Translations under genes and position numbers: made by a program
The notes under the pieces: model-generated
What the model was told of the DNA's origin: nothing
The model's database searches: none
The model's input: only the letters and a program-made list of their open reading frames with translations
NCBI RefSeq assembly: GCF_046254955.1
Contig: NZ_JBJXRG010000001.1
Location: 62,001-126,000, forward strand
From: Qipengyuania_C sp046254955
Lineage (GTDB): Bacteria > Pseudomonadota > Alphaproteobacteria > Sphingomonadales > Sphingomonadaceae
Reading direction: 5' to 3'
DNA: 64,000 nt
Part shown: piece after piece, positions 50,555-59,874 of the stretch
Layout of the letters: each line of letters starts with the position of its first letter
Numbering within the stretch: position 1 is the stretch's first letter

Positions 50555-51613
50555 TTAATCGAGCGGCGACCAGTTTTCGGTCTCTTCTTCCGCTTCGACC
50601 TCTGCTCCATGAGTTTCGGTAGAAGTCTGTTCGGGCAAATATGACAGCACCGCATCGAGCAGGGGTTCGATCCCCGCACCAGTCGCAGCAGACACTGCGA
50701 ATACGCGATCCGCGCCCGCTGCAAGAAGTTCCTCAGCAAATCCCTCGGCCAATTCTTCATCGGCCAGATCGAGTTTGTTGAGCGCGACGAGACGCGGCTT
50801 ATCGGTGAGGCCTTCGCCGTAGGCCTCAAGCTCGCCTTCCACCACTCGCATTGCGACCGCTGGATCCTCACCGGCAATATCGATAAGGTGGATCAGCACC
50901 CGGCACCGCTCGATATGGCCTAGAAAGCGATCGCCAATGCCCGCCCCTTCGGCGGCGCCTTCGATCAATCCGGGAATATCGGCCAAGACGAACTCGCGGC
51001 CCTTGTGGTGCACCACGCCAAGCTTGGGCACGAGCGTGGTAAAAGCATAATCGCCCACTTTGGCGCGGGTGTTGGTGATCTGGTTGATAAAGGTCGATTT
51101 GCCCGCATTGGGCAGGCCTAGAAGACCAACGTCAGCCAGCAATTTCAGCCGGAGCCAGACCCACATTTCTTCGCTCGGCTCGCCCGGCTGATGTTGGCGC
51201 GGAGCGCGGTTGGTCGAGCTCTTGTAGCTGGCATTGCCACGTCCGCCCTGCCCGCCTTCAAGAAAGACCATGCGCTGCCCGACCTCGGTAAAATCAGCGA
51301 GTATCTGTTCCTTGTCCTCGGACAGTACCTGCGTGCCGACCGGAACCTTGATCACAAGATCTTTGGCCCCTGCGCCAGTGCGGTCCTTGCCCATGCCGTG
51401 GCTGCCGCGCGACGCCTTGAAATGCTGCGCATAACGAAAGTCGATCAGCGTATTGAGGCCGGGAACCGCTTCGAAGACGATATCCCCGCCCTTGCCGCCG
51501 GCGCCTCCGTCGGGCCCGCCATATTCGACATATTTCTCACGCCGAAAGCTGACCGCTCCTGGGCCGCCCGCGCCGGACTTAATGAATATCTTGGCCTGAT
51601 CGAGGAAATGCAT
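50555..51613 (-). CDS. obgE: Ribosome-associated GTPase Obg/CgtA
   Basis: About 352 residues. The N-terminal Obg fold is glycine-rich (FIKSGAGGPGAVSFRREKYV, GGQGGRGNASYKSSTNRAPR). The G domain from about 160 has the P-loop GLPNAGKSTFINQITN, switch region ADIPGLIEGAAEGAGI and NKLD. The C-terminal tail is acidic. It is essential for 50S ribosome assembly and growth control. The gap to proB is 45 bp, so co-transcription is likely. Confidence 0.97.
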   Translation of the reverse strand: MHFLDQAKIFIKSGAGGPGAVSFRREKYVEYGGPDGGAGGKGGDIVFEAVPGLNTLIDFRYAQHFKASRGSHGMGKDRTGAGAKDLVIKVPVGTQVLSEDKEQILADFTEVGQRMVFLEGGQGGRGNASYKSSTNRAPRQHQPGEPSEEMWVWLRLKLLADVGLLGLPNAGKSTFINQITNTRAKVGDYAFTTLVPKLGVVHHKGREFVLADIPGLIEGAAEGAGIGDRFLGHIERCRVLIHLIDIAGEDPAVAMRVVEGELEAYGEGLTDKPRLVALNKLDLADEELAEGFAEELLAAGADRVFAVSAATGAGIEPLLDAVLSYLPEQTSTETHGAEVEAEEETENWSPLD

Positions 51614-51708
51614 GGCAGCGCCCTAGCGACAAATAGTACGGATGTCGCGTGCGGACGCGATCACTGCCGGGATATAGGCATCCCTCGCTCTGATTCGAGA
51701 TCTGCCTG

Positions 51709-52605
51709 CTATTCTTCGGTAAGCGTTGGTCCGAAGACGTCACCCGTATTAACCGGCGTATCGGTCGCAGCCTCGACTTCGACCGCAAGTCCCGAAGGTG
51801 CTGCCTGAACAATAGGGCCGTCCAGTGCAGCGGGAGCCGCAGTCGAAGGTGCGACTTGGACTGTCTCGACTGGCTGAACCGAGGCCGAAGAGGTGCCCGC
51901 CGCGTCGAGGTAAGTGCGATAGCGTGAGGTAGTGGGTCCAGGAACGGTACCTGCGTAACGCGCATCCCACGCTGCGAGATCGACACGGTATTGCTCATAT
52001 GACGAGAAAAAGTCTTCGAACACGCCTTCTATGCGCTGCAACGCCATGGCCGAGAAGGTTCCCAGCTCGCCTTTTGGCACGAGCGCCAGCTCGTTGCTTA
52101 CTGTCAGTGCCATGTCGCAGTAAGCATCCTGGACAGGCGGCAGGGCAAAGTAGTTATAGACCTGCGTCATGTAGGAATCCTGCACGTCGCGATAACCAGA
52201 GCCATGCTTCTTGCGAAACTCGTCGGCCAGTGCTCGGTTGGTCGTGCGCAAATCGCGCGAATGCGCCTCCAGGAATGTCTTGTAATTCGGCAGGATTCCC
52301 GCGTGCCGCATGTCGAGGCAATTGAGCGCGGCAACATTGAGCGCCGAACGCAGGTTCCACGTCATCTGCGCGGGCGTGAGATTGGCATTGACCGTCTGGC
52401 GCACGCCATCCGCGCCCAAACGCGGAATCACCATGGTTCCCACCGCACCCATCGGCGGCATGGGACGCGGTGGAATCACTACCGCCGGCGGCGGTGGTGG
52501 CGGTGGAGGTGGGGGCGGTGGAGGCGGCGGCGGGGCACATGCCGCAATTGTCGCCAAAGCTCCTACTACGGCGGCTAACCTGATATTCTGCCACGTTACA
52601 TACAT
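51709..52605 (-). CDS. Lipoprotein with 16-proline run
   Basis: About 298 residues. The lipobox is TIAAC (Cys23), followed by Ala and 16 prolines (25-40) and a second Pro-rich stretch (VVIPPRPMPPMG). The folded part has NLRSALNVAALNCLDMRHAG, ALADEFRKKHGSGYRDVQDS and ALPPVQDAYCDMALTVSNEL, with two or three Cys that may pair. A low-complexity tail ends TGDVFGPTLTEE. The proline rod probably spans cell-wall space. Family unknown; common in sphingomonads. Confidence 0.87.
   Translation of the reverse strand: MYVTWQNIRLAAVVGALATIAACAPPPPPPPPPPPPPPPPAVVIPPRPMPPMGAVGTMVIPRLGADGVRQTVNANLTPAQMTWNLRSALNVAALNCLDMRHAGILPNYKTFLEAHSRDLRTTNRALADEFRKKHGSGYRDVQDSYMTQVYNYFALPPVQDAYCDMALTVSNELALVPKGELGTFSAMALQRIEGVFEDFFSSYEQYRVDLAAWDARYAGTVPGPTTSRYRTYLDAAGTSSASVQPVETVQVAPSTAAPAALDGPIVQAAPSGLAVEVEAATDTPVNTGDVFGPTLTEE
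52486..52533 (-). repeat. Polyproline-coding GGN tract
   Basis: Sixteen consecutive CCN codons on the minus strand (mixed CCG, CCA, CCT and CCC), encoding the proline run of the lipoprotein. The mixed codons make it less slip-prone than a pure repeat. Confidence 0.8.
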
Positions 52606-52697
52606 TGCGACCGCGTTCCTCCCGCTTCTGTGATGGCGAAACTCGCCTATCCACCCTTACTCAGAGCTTAAGCGCAATTCCTAGCATCGCTGAAAGC

Positions 52698-52734
52698 AAA
52701 AAAAATGCCCGGAGCGCACAATGCGCCCCGGGCA
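52698..52734 (-). terminator. Intrinsic terminator after the Bax-inhibitor-like gene
   Basis: Read on the minus strand, TGCCCGGGGCGCA and TGCGCTCCGGGCA form a strong stem with one mismatch, followed by eight T. It is about 40 bp after the stop at 52776 and is the clearest terminator in the window. Confidence 0.85.
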
Positions 52735-52775
52735 CGATAAAGTGAGTCTTTTATGCGACTATCTGCAGTGGCAGA

Positions 52776-53516
52776 TCATTCGCGGCTGCCCATAAAGCGG
52801 AGCAGGAACAGGAACATGTTGATGAAATCGAGATAGAGGCTCAGCGCCCCCATGATGATCGCCTTTCCGGCGAACTCGGTTCCCTGCACGACCTGGTACT
52901 CGCGCTTGAGCCGCTGCGTATCATAAGCCGTAAGACCGGCGAAAATGAGCACGCCAATGAAGCTGATCACCAGTGCCATTGTCGATGACTGCATGAACAT
53001 GTTGATCACCATCGCGATAATCAGGCCGATCACGCCCATGACCAGGAACGTGCCCATGCCAGACAGGTCTTTCTTAGTGGTGTAGCCGAACAGGCTCAGC
53101 CCTGCGAAAGCGCCTGCTGTGGCGAAGAACGTCGCGGCAATCGATTCACCCGTATAGACCAGGAAAATCGTCGACAGCGAGAGGCCCATGAGGACTGCAA
53201 AGCCCCAGAACATCAGCTGGAGCGTGGGAGTGCTAAAGCGGTTCGCACCGAAGCTCATCGCAAACACGATGGCGAGCGGTGAGAGCGCCACCAACCACAT
53301 CAGCGGCCCACTTGCGAATGTCAGCGCCAGGCCGGTGCTTGCCGTAACCAGGGCAATAACGCCCGTAAGCAAGATACCCGAAGCCATATAGTTGTAGATC
53401 GAGAGCATGTGCTTGCGCAGGCCCGCGTCGAATGAGACGCCGCCGGCAAGATCACCGCGAGATTGCGCAGTTTCGAATCCCGTCTGCGACTGGCGGGGTT
53501 CGTTCCAATTGGCCAT
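52776..53516 (-). CDS. Bax inhibitor-1/YccA family membrane protein
   Basis: About 246 residues with seven hydrophobic segments. SIYNYMASGILLTGVIALVT and the C-terminal YDTQRLKREYQVVQGTEFAG then GALSLYLDFINMFLFLLRFM are diagnostic of the BI-1 family. These are inner-membrane proteins with suggested roles in Ca2+ leak or regulation of FtsH proteolysis. It has its own terminator downstream. Confidence 0.96.
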   Translation of the reverse strand: MANWNEPRQSQTGFETAQSRGDLAGGVSFDAGLRKHMLSIYNYMASGILLTGVIALVTASTGLALTFASGPLMWLVALSPLAIVFAMSFGANRFSTPTLQLMFWGFAVLMGLSLSTIFLVYTGESIAATFFATAGAFAGLSLFGYTTKKDLSGMGTFLVMGVIGLIIAMVINMFMQSSTMALVISFIGVLIFAGLTAYDTQRLKREYQVVQGTEFAGKAIIMGALSLYLDFINMFLFLLRFMGSRE

Positions 53517-53625
53517 TTTAGGTCAACTCCTGTTGTCGGCCGCACCAGCGGGCCGATACCCGGACAATATCGGGTGGATGGGGCCGAATTTCAAGCAAAA
53601 CCGGAATGAGTTGCGCCGATTGCAA

Positions 53626-54435
53626 TTAACCATTTTTCTTCGAATTTTCAGCCATTTCAATGCTACGATCATGCGCTGCGCGCAAACATTCGGTGGTTAA
53701 GGCCTGCAAGGCGCCCTCTGCATCGAGCACATCCAAGCCAGCCTGCGTGGTCCCGCCGGGGCTCGCGACGCGCTGTGCGAGCTCGGCCGGGGAGTGGTCG
53801 GATCGCGCGGCAAGCGCGCTTGCGCCCTCGATCATCTGCTTGGCGAGTCGCTCGGCTTGTTCCGATGGAATACCAAGTTCCTCACCCGCTTTGGCAAGCG
53901 TTTCGATGAAGCGGTAGACAAAGCCTGGTCCCGATCCGGCAAGTGCAGTGACTGCATGGAACTGGTCTTCACGCTCGAGCCATTCTGTTGCGCCCAGCCT
54001 GCCGATCAGATCATCGATCCCTGCCCGTCCCGCTTCATCTGCCCTTTCGCAATAGAGCGTCGTCGCCGACATACGAAGCGCCGCGGCAAGATTGGGCATG
54101 ACCCGCGCAATCGCGGCGGCGCGCGGGAAATGCGTGCGGAGAGTAGAAAGTTCGGTGCCAGCAAGGATGGAAATCATCGTCGCATCACGCGAAAGCGATT
54201 CCAGACCGCCGGAGACCTCGTCCAGCAACTGCGGTTTGACGCCGAGCAGGATGCAATCGAATTGCTCGTGTCGCGGCAAATCCCGCAATAGCCTGACCCC
54301 CTCCGGCGCAGAATCGCGTGCGGGATCCACCGCAACAAAGCACGCCGGATCAAGTCCGCTTGCCAACCAGCCATCAAGCATTGCGCCGGCCATGTTGCCG
54401 AGCCCAACGATCAGGATTTTCTCGAACTGGCTCAT
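53626..54435 (-). CDS. proC: Pyrroline-5-carboxylate reductase
   Basis: About 269 residues. It makes proline from pyrroline-5-carboxylate using NAD(P)H. The Rossmann motif ILIVGLGNMAGAMLDGWLAS, AIARVMPNLAAALRMSATTL, VTALAGSGPGFVYRFIETLA and RVASPGGTTQAGLDVL are complete. The ATG at 54435 is chosen because GAGGGG is 6 bp upstream, whereas the ATG two codons earlier touches the ribosome binding site. It follows the YbjN gene by 26 bp. Confidence 0.96.
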   Translation of the reverse strand: MSQFEKILIVGLGNMAGAMLDGWLASGLDPACFVAVDPARDSAPEGVRLLRDLPRHEQFDCILLGVKPQLLDEVSGGLESLSRDATMISILAGTELSTLRTHFPRAAAIARVMPNLAAALRMSATTLYCERADEAGRAGIDDLIGRLGATEWLEREDQFHAVTALAGSGPGFVYRFIETLAKAGEELGIPSEQAERLAKQMIEGASALAARSDHSPAELAQRVASPGGTTQAGLDVLDAEGALQALTTECLRAAHDRSIEMAENSKKNG

Positions 54436-54461
54436 CGCCATCCCCTCAAATCATCGCGGGG

Positions 54462-54968
54462 TTAGGCTTCTCCGGCAGCGTCGACAAGCGCGCTTTCGAG
54501 CGCCCCGCGCGGCGACTTGTCGCCCCACAGCACAAACTGGAAGGCCGGATAGAAGCGGTCGCACTCATCGATCGCGATTTCCACCAGCGATTGCGCCTGC
54601 GACAGGCTCAGCAACCCCTCATCGCCGAGCATGGTGGCATTGCGATACAGCAGGACATTGCCATTCGACCAGATATCGAAATGCCCAAGCCAAAGCTGCT
54701 CGTTCACAAGCGAGAGCAGCTCGTAAGTCGGTTTGCGCTTTTCCTGCGGCACGCGAATATCGGGGAGGCAGATGACCTGGAGGACATTGTCATCCATCCG
54801 CCAGATCGCGCGCAGATGGTACTTGGCCCAGCTTCCCTGGATCTCGCCAACCACCTCTTCTTCGGATTCGACCTGGCATGGCCAGCCCCGCGCTTCGAAC
54901 AGCGCCGCCAGCATATCGAGCGGGGCCGCGTCATCGTCGCCGGCATATGGCTCTTCAGCCGTTCTCAT
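54462..54968 (-). CDS. YbjN domain-containing protein
   Basis: About 168 residues. LDMLAALFEARGWPCQVESE, YELLSLVNEQLWLGHFDIW and LLYRNATMLGDEGLLSLSQA match YbjN, a type III secretion chaperone-like fold. Its physiological role is unclear; in alphaproteobacteria it usually precedes proC as here, so it probably shares its promoter. Confidence 0.92.
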   Translation of the reverse strand: MRTAEEPYAGDDDAAPLDMLAALFEARGWPCQVESEEEVVGEIQGSWAKYHLRAIWRMDDNVLQVICLPDIRVPQEKRKPTYELLSLVNEQLWLGHFDIWSNGNVLLYRNATMLGDEGLLSLSQAQSLVEIAIDECDRFYPAFQFVLWGDKSPRGALESALVDAAGEA

Positions 54969-55108
54969 TTCTGGGATCCGTGAATTGTCATCGATAGGGT
55001 GGATGCATTGTTAAGCACTCGCTTGGCAACGCGCGCATTGATCGCCCTTGTTGAGAAGTACTCTGCGCTGTTCAAAGCTTGTGCAAAACACCGAAATCGG
55101 CCTGCAGG

Positions 55109-56563
55109 TCAGTCCAGCTCGCGGATCGCCTGCCCTTCAGGGCTAGTATAAGAAAAGGTGTTGATACCCTTTTCTTTCAATCGGTTAACGACATCCTGTG
55201 CTTCAGCCGAGGAATCATAGGGTCCGGCAAGAAGGCGATTCGCCTGCCCCCAAGGGACCGTGTGCGGTGTGAAACCGCCCAAGATCTCCGGGGCCTGCCG
55301 TGCCAATCGCCGCCAATCGAACTTGAGCGCCGAGAGATCCTGCCCCGTGGCGACCTGAACCCAATGGCGCTCCGGCTGATCGGGAATGGCGGTTTCCCGC
55401 CGGGGTGCAATCGTGGTGATATCCACCGCTCCCCTCCGAGCAACCGGAGTGGGTGCTGTGTCCAGCGCAGAAAAGGCTTCCGACACGGTAACGCCCGATA
55501 CGACCTTGGCCCCTGAAGTTGTGCCCTGCCCGGCAATAACCTGCGCCAGCCGCGATGACTGCCCTGAATTGGTCTGAGCGAGTCGCGGCGGCAAGCCTTG
55601 GGTCACGGGTTGGCTCGCGATATGGGTGGTGGGCGTCTGCTGAACCTGAGGACGCGATTGAGGTGCGGGCTGCGGGGCAGCTTGCTGTCCCAATGGCGTG
55701 CCCTGCGGCGTTAGGCTTGCCTCTGCCCTTCGCGTAGCCGCACTGCCCGCTTGGGCCGATTCGGCCAGCTGACTGCCGACCAAGCCGATTTCGCCAGTTC
55801 GCGGAAACCGACCAAGGTTTGCCGCCGCGGCCTGTTGCGGTTTGGAAAGCTGCGGCATGAATTGCAGGTAAGGCGAAATCCTGCTTGCCATGTTCTGCGG
55901 CATCACTGCTTCTACAATGCGCTGCGCTTCCTCATGCTCTCCAAGAATCGCCAAGCCGAAAGCGCGCGTGCGATAGGCGGCAAGGTCGCGCTGCTGCAGG
56001 AGAGGAAGCAAAGTATCCTCAAACTGCTTACGCTGGCCGGCGATCGCGTGACTCAGCGCCAGACGGCGAATGATGCGCGCATTCCGTGCCTGGCCCAAGG
56101 CGATACCATATTGTTCCTGCGCCCGCTGATTCTCACCAACGAGATCGAACGCAAGGCCGCGGTCGCCCGCCAACCGGTCGGACGAGACACCTGCCTGCTC
56201 TGCCTCGCCGAACAGGCGCAGGGCTTCTATCGGTCGCTCGGAACGCAAGAAACCCGAAGCCATGCCAAGCTTGGCCCGCGGATTGCCTGGAGATAGCTCA
56301 TCAGCTCGGCCAAAAAAGCCGATCGCAGCGTCGATATCTCCCAGATCGAGGGAGGCTGTACCCGCATCGATCAGCGCATCCACGCTTTGCGGATTACGCG
56401 CCAGTCGCTGCAGCGCGGCATTGAGCTGCGAGACTTCGCGCGCGGTCGGAGAGCCGGACTCGCCTGTCGGCTGTGACGCCGCAGGTGCACTCAAGGCCAA
56501 TAACGCCGCTCCTGCAAGCAGGCGGACGCTGAGAAGCTGTTTGAATCTGTCGGGAGCCATCAT
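55109..56563 (-). CDS. TPR and SPOR domain protein, exported
   Basis: About 484 residues. The signal peptide is in residues 1-32 (LLAGAALLALSAPAASQ). TPR-like helices occupy about 40-240 (ALIDAGTASLDLGDIDAAIG, AIGFFGRADELSPGNPRAKL). A Gln/Pro/Ala-rich linker follows. The C-terminal SPOR domain (about 400-480) has RHWVQVATGQDLSALKFDW and RLLAGPYDSSAEAQDVVNRL, which bind denuded septal peptidoglycan. It lies next to ftsZ, so a role at the division site is likely. Start codons at 56563 and 56560 are adjacent. Confidence 0.9.
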   Translation of the reverse strand: MMAPDRFKQLLSVRLLAGAALLALSAPAASQPTGESGSPTAREVSQLNAALQRLARNPQSVDALIDAGTASLDLGDIDAAIGFFGRADELSPGNPRAKLGMASGFLRSERPIEALRLFGEAEQAGVSSDRLAGDRGLAFDLVGENQRAQEQYGIALGQARNARIIRRLALSHAIAGQRKQFEDTLLPLLQQRDLAAYRTRAFGLAILGEHEEAQRIVEAVMPQNMASRISPYLQFMPQLSKPQQAAAANLGRFPRTGEIGLVGSQLAESAQAGSAATRRAEASLTPQGTPLGQQAAPQPAPQSRPQVQQTPTTHIASQPVTQGLPPRLAQTNSGQSSRLAQVIAGQGTTSGAKVVSGVTVSEAFSALDTAPTPVARRGAVDITTIAPRRETAIPDQPERHWVQVATGQDLSALKFDWRRLARQAPEILGGFTPHTVPWGQANRLLAGPYDSSAEAQDVVNRLKEKGINTFSYTSPEGQAIRELD

Positions 56564-56677
56564 GGTTCGTCTAGTCACCTTGTTCGGCATCCGGCAAGCC
56601 ACGACCGGATGTTCCGTTCACACGCGTAGACGAGCGAAGCTGGCTGGCCGATTTACTGCTTGCCAGCTCGCACTGGG

Positions 56678-58462
56678 CTATTGGTTGTTTTGACGGCCTA
56701 AAAACCGCGGAATGCTGAGCGAGGAGCTGTCATCGTCGTCCTCATCCTCTTCCTCGTCCTCAGTGCCCGTGCCGCGCGAGAGATTGGCCATGCGCTCGAA
56801 CAATGTGCTGCCTGCACCCGACTCATCGCCTGACGGAGCGCCGCCCGCTGGCGCTGCTGCACCCTCTGCACCACTTGACACGCCTCCTGCCGCACCGCCA
56901 GCAGCAGCGGCACCTGCGGCGTCATCGCCGGAAAGCAATCCTCGCCTGCGACCGGGTTGCTTGGTCTGGAGCGGGGTTTCTTCTTCGGCGATATCATCGC
57001 TGCCGAGCAGCAATTCATTTGAATCATCGCTACTTTCGTCCGCGAAACTATCGAGGTTGAGCGGCTCCGCTTCGCTCTCAGGCGGAGAACCAAACCCGCT
57101 TTCTTCTGCTATGGTGGTATGGGCGGAATCGTCGGCCGGATCAGCCAATCCGTCTTCTTGATCCGCGTCGAAACGTTCGGTTTCTTCCGTGCGAAGCCCT
57201 GCGAGTGGATCTACGATGTCATCGACATCATCGAACTCTTCATCGTCCTCGGCATAATCTTCGGCTGAACCGAGATTGAGCGGAACCGGCTCGCTTTCAG
57301 CCAACACATCTTCGCCTTCGGTTTCCGACGCCAATTCGGCGGGCTCGGCGGGAGCGGATTCGGAGAGCTCAAACGGTTCTTCCTCGACCGGTGCCGGCTC
57401 TTCAGGAAGCTCATTCGCAAGATCGAGCGCAGGACGCTTGGGCACTCGCCCACCGCTCAATGAGAACGGGCGTTGGTCGCTCGCTTCAGGAATTGCCGAC
57501 TGGTCAATCCCGGTCGCCACGACCGAGACGCGGATCTTGCCCTCGAGCTCCGGATTGAATGCCGAACCCCAGATGATGTTCGCATCTTCGTCAACCAGCT
57601 CGCGAATGTGGTTGGCGGCCTCGTCGACTTCGAGCAGCTTCATGTCTTCGCCGCCGATGATCGAAATGATCACGCCCTTAGCGCCCTGCATCGACACACC
57701 GTCGAGTAGAGGGTTCGAAATGGCATGCTCGGCAGCTTCAAGTGCGCGGTTGTCGCCCTCGGCTTCGCCGGTGCCCATCATTGCCTTGCCCATTTCGCTC
57801 ATCACCGAACGCACGTCGGCAAAGTCGAGATTGATCAGGCCGGGCATGACCATCAGGTCGGTGATCGAGCGGACGCCCTGCTGCAGGACCTCGTCCGCCA
57901 GCATAAACGCTTCCTTGAATGTCGTTTCCGCCTTGGCGACAAGGAACAGGTTCTGGTTCGGGATGACGATCAGCGTATCGACATGCTTCTGCAGCTCGTC
58001 GATCCCGGCTTCCGCCGCCTTCATGCGGCGCGAGCCTTCGAACAGGAACGGCTTGGTAACCACACCCACCGTCAGCACGCCCATCCGCCGGGCTGCTTCG
58101 GCAATTACGGGTGCAGCGCCGGTGCCGGTCCCGCCGCCCATCCCCGCCGCGATGAAGCACATGTTCACGCCTTCGAGCGCTTTCTCTATATCGGAGACTG
58201 TTTCTTCAGCGGCGGCCTTGCCGACTTCGGGCCGCGCGCCTGCACCCAGTCCGCCGGTGATATCCGGACCCAGCTGGATACGCGCGTCGGTAGCCGCGTT
58301 GGTCAATGCCTGCGCATCGGTATTGGCGACGAGGAACTCGACGCCTTCGATGTTTGCAGCGATCATGTTGGCGATGGCATTTCCGCCTGCGCCACCGACG
58401 CCGACTACCGTGATGCGAGGCTTGAGCTCATCGCTTTCAGCGGGGCCGATATTAATGCTCAT
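56678..58462 (-). CDS. ftsZ: Cell division protein FtsZ
   Basis: About 594 residues. The tubulin-like GTPase domain (about 1-325) has VVGVGGAGGNAIANMIAANI and the signature loop GGGTGTG at 109-115. It is followed by an acidic Glu/Ser/Asp-rich linker of about 250 residues, far longer than in E. coli FtsZ (383 residues in total), and by the conserved C-terminal peptide SIPRFLGRQNNQ that binds FtsA. Long linkers are typical of alphaproteobacteria. It has its own upstream region with a DnaA box. Confidence 0.98.
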   Translation of the reverse strand: MSINIGPAESDELKPRITVVGVGGAGGNAIANMIAANIEGVEFLVANTDAQALTNAATDARIQLGPDITGGLGAGARPEVGKAAAEETVSDIEKALEGVNMCFIAAGMGGGTGTGAAPVIAEAARRMGVLTVGVVTKPFLFEGSRRMKAAEAGIDELQKHVDTLIVIPNQNLFLVAKAETTFKEAFMLADEVLQQGVRSITDLMVMPGLINLDFADVRSVMSEMGKAMMGTGEAEGDNRALEAAEHAISNPLLDGVSMQGAKGVIISIIGGEDMKLLEVDEAANHIRELVDEDANIIWGSAFNPELEGKIRVSVVATGIDQSAIPEASDQRPFSLSGGRVPKRPALDLANELPEEPAPVEEEPFELSESAPAEPAELASETEGEDVLAESEPVPLNLGSAEDYAEDDEEFDDVDDIVDPLAGLRTEETERFDADQEDGLADPADDSAHTTIAEESGFGSPPESEAEPLNLDSFADESSDDSNELLLGSDDIAEEETPLQTKQPGRRRGLLSGDDAAGAAAAGGAAGGVSSGAEGAAAPAGGAPSGDESGAGSTLFERMANLSRGTGTEDEEEDEDDDDSSSLSIPRFLGRQNNQ

Positions 58463-58552
58463 TAGGTTTTCCTTTGCGGAATCTTGGGCGCGGACGTTAT
58501 TTGCCCGCTAATCTGGCACAAAGAGTTAACGCGGCGGATAGCGGGCGTCGCC

Positions 58553-58561
58553 TTATCCACA
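58553..58561 (+). promoter_or_regulatory. DnaA box TTATCCACA upstream of ftsZ
   Basis: Perfect match to the 9-bp DnaA consensus, 91 bp before the ftsZ start codon in the 131-bp ftsA-ftsZ gap. DnaA is reported to regulate ftsZ transcription in Caulobacter, so a similar link is plausible here. A single box can occur by chance. Confidence 0.5.
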
Positions 58562-58593
58562 AACATAATGCCGAGTTTGGCCGTAGTTGGCAC

Positions 58594-59874
58594 TCAGAAG
58601 TACTCCTTAACCGCGCGCCACACGCGATTTGCTAGCTCAACACCCGAATAGCGGGTGGTTTGCTGGTAGCTTGGCCCGATCGAGCGGATGTCGACCGGAT
58701 CGTCTGCGGCATAGAGGCAAAGCCCCGCCAGCGTAGCGAATCCGGGCACCGAATGCGCTTCGGGCAGGCCGCGCAGTGCGGGCGGCTTGCCCACCCTCAC
58801 CGAGCATCCCAGTGCGCTTTGGGCAAACTCGGCGATGCCCGCGAGTTCTGCGCCGCCGCCGGTAAGCACGATCTGGCCCCCGCGCCGCGCCGAGAAACCA
58901 AGAGGCTTGAGCGCGCGGCCGATCTCGTCGGTAAGCTGCGACAACTGACCGGTCACGATGGAAACGAGCTCGCTGCGCGGAATGCGGTTGCGATCATCGG
59001 CCCCGCGAGCGATCGGGCCGGCGTTTTCATCCCCCGGACCATTGACCGGGATCATCTCGCGATGGTCGGACGGGCTCGCAATCGCCGATCCAGCCACACA
59101 TTTCAGCCGCTCTGCCTGAAAACGCCGGATGCCAAGCGCTGAGGCGATTGCGTCGGTGATGTCGTTCGAACCGAACTGGATGGTCTTCATTCCGGCCAGC
59201 ATATCGCCAGCGTGAACCGAGACATTGGTCACCTCGCCGCCAATTTCCACCAGCGCGACACCGAGCTCACGCTCTTCTGACGTCAGGCAGGCATATCCCG
59301 CCGCGAGCGGCGCCGCGACGACCGCTTCGACATCGAGATGCGCATTCTGGACCGCTTCGATAAGGTTCTTCACCGGTGCGCCTTCGGCCAGCATCACATG
59401 GATATCGACGCCCAGCGCCTCGGCATGCAGCCCCTTGGGATTGGCGACCCCATGTGCTCCGTCGAGCGTGTAATGCGCAGGCAGAGCATGCAGCACCATG
59501 CGGCCATCGGGATCGATGGTTTCGCGCGCCGCCACCAGTAGCTGTTCGATATCTTCTTCTTCGATCCGTCTGCCACCGATATCGATCTCGACCTTGCTGA
59601 TCGCGCTCGAAAGCCCCGCACCGGCGCAAGCGATCCACACGCTCGATACGCTGGTCCCGGCATTTTTTTCGGCGCGTTCCACCGCATCGCGAATTGCGTA
59701 TGTCGCCGCTGCAATATCCGTCACATAACCGCGCTTGATCCCGCGGCTTTCGCGGTGGCCCGAACCCAGGACAATCATTTCGCCCGTTTCCGTGACCCCC
59801 ATGATCATGGCCGACACACGGAATGAACCGATATTCACGGCTCCGAAGACGCGTGCGATCCGCGGCGTTGCCAT
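58594..59874 (-). CDS. ftsA: Cell division protein FtsA
   Basis: About 426 residues, actin-like ATPase that tethers FtsZ to the membrane. VFGAVNIGSFRVSAMIMGVT is phosphate-1, VALVEIGGEVTNVSVHAGDM is phosphate-2 (Glu in place of the usual Asp in DIG), and QIVLTGGGAELAGIAEFAQ is the adenosine motif. RVWRAVKEYF at the end is the amphipathic membrane-targeting helix. The start shares one base with the ftsQ stop (TGATG). Confidence 0.97.
   Translation of the reverse strand: MATPRIARVFGAVNIGSFRVSAMIMGVTETGEMIVLGSGHRESRGIKRGYVTDIAAATYAIRDAVERAEKNAGTSVSSVWIACAGAGLSSAISKVEIDIGGRRIEEEDIEQLLVAARETIDPDGRMVLHALPAHYTLDGAHGVANPKGLHAEALGVDIHVMLAEGAPVKNLIEAVQNAHLDVEAVVAAPLAAGYACLTSEERELGVALVEIGGEVTNVSVHAGDMLAGMKTIQFGSNDITDAIASALGIRRFQAERLKCVAGSAIASPSDHREMIPVNGPGDENAGPIARGADDRNRIPRSELVSIVTGQLSQLTDEIGRALKPLGFSARRGGQIVLTGGGAELAGIAEFAQSALGCSVRVGKPPALRGLPEAHSVPGFATLAGLCLYAADDPVDIRSIGPSYQQTTRYSGVELANRVWRAVKEYF

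Noticed and set aside
57276..58511. Plus-strand open frame of 411 codons, Ser-rich
   Set aside because: Antisense of ftsZ; it has no recognisable motif or ribosome binding site.
58463..58593. CtrA site (TTAA-N7-TTAA) upstream of ftsZ
   Set aside because: Only isolated TTAA half-sites are present; no pair with 7-bp spacing was found.
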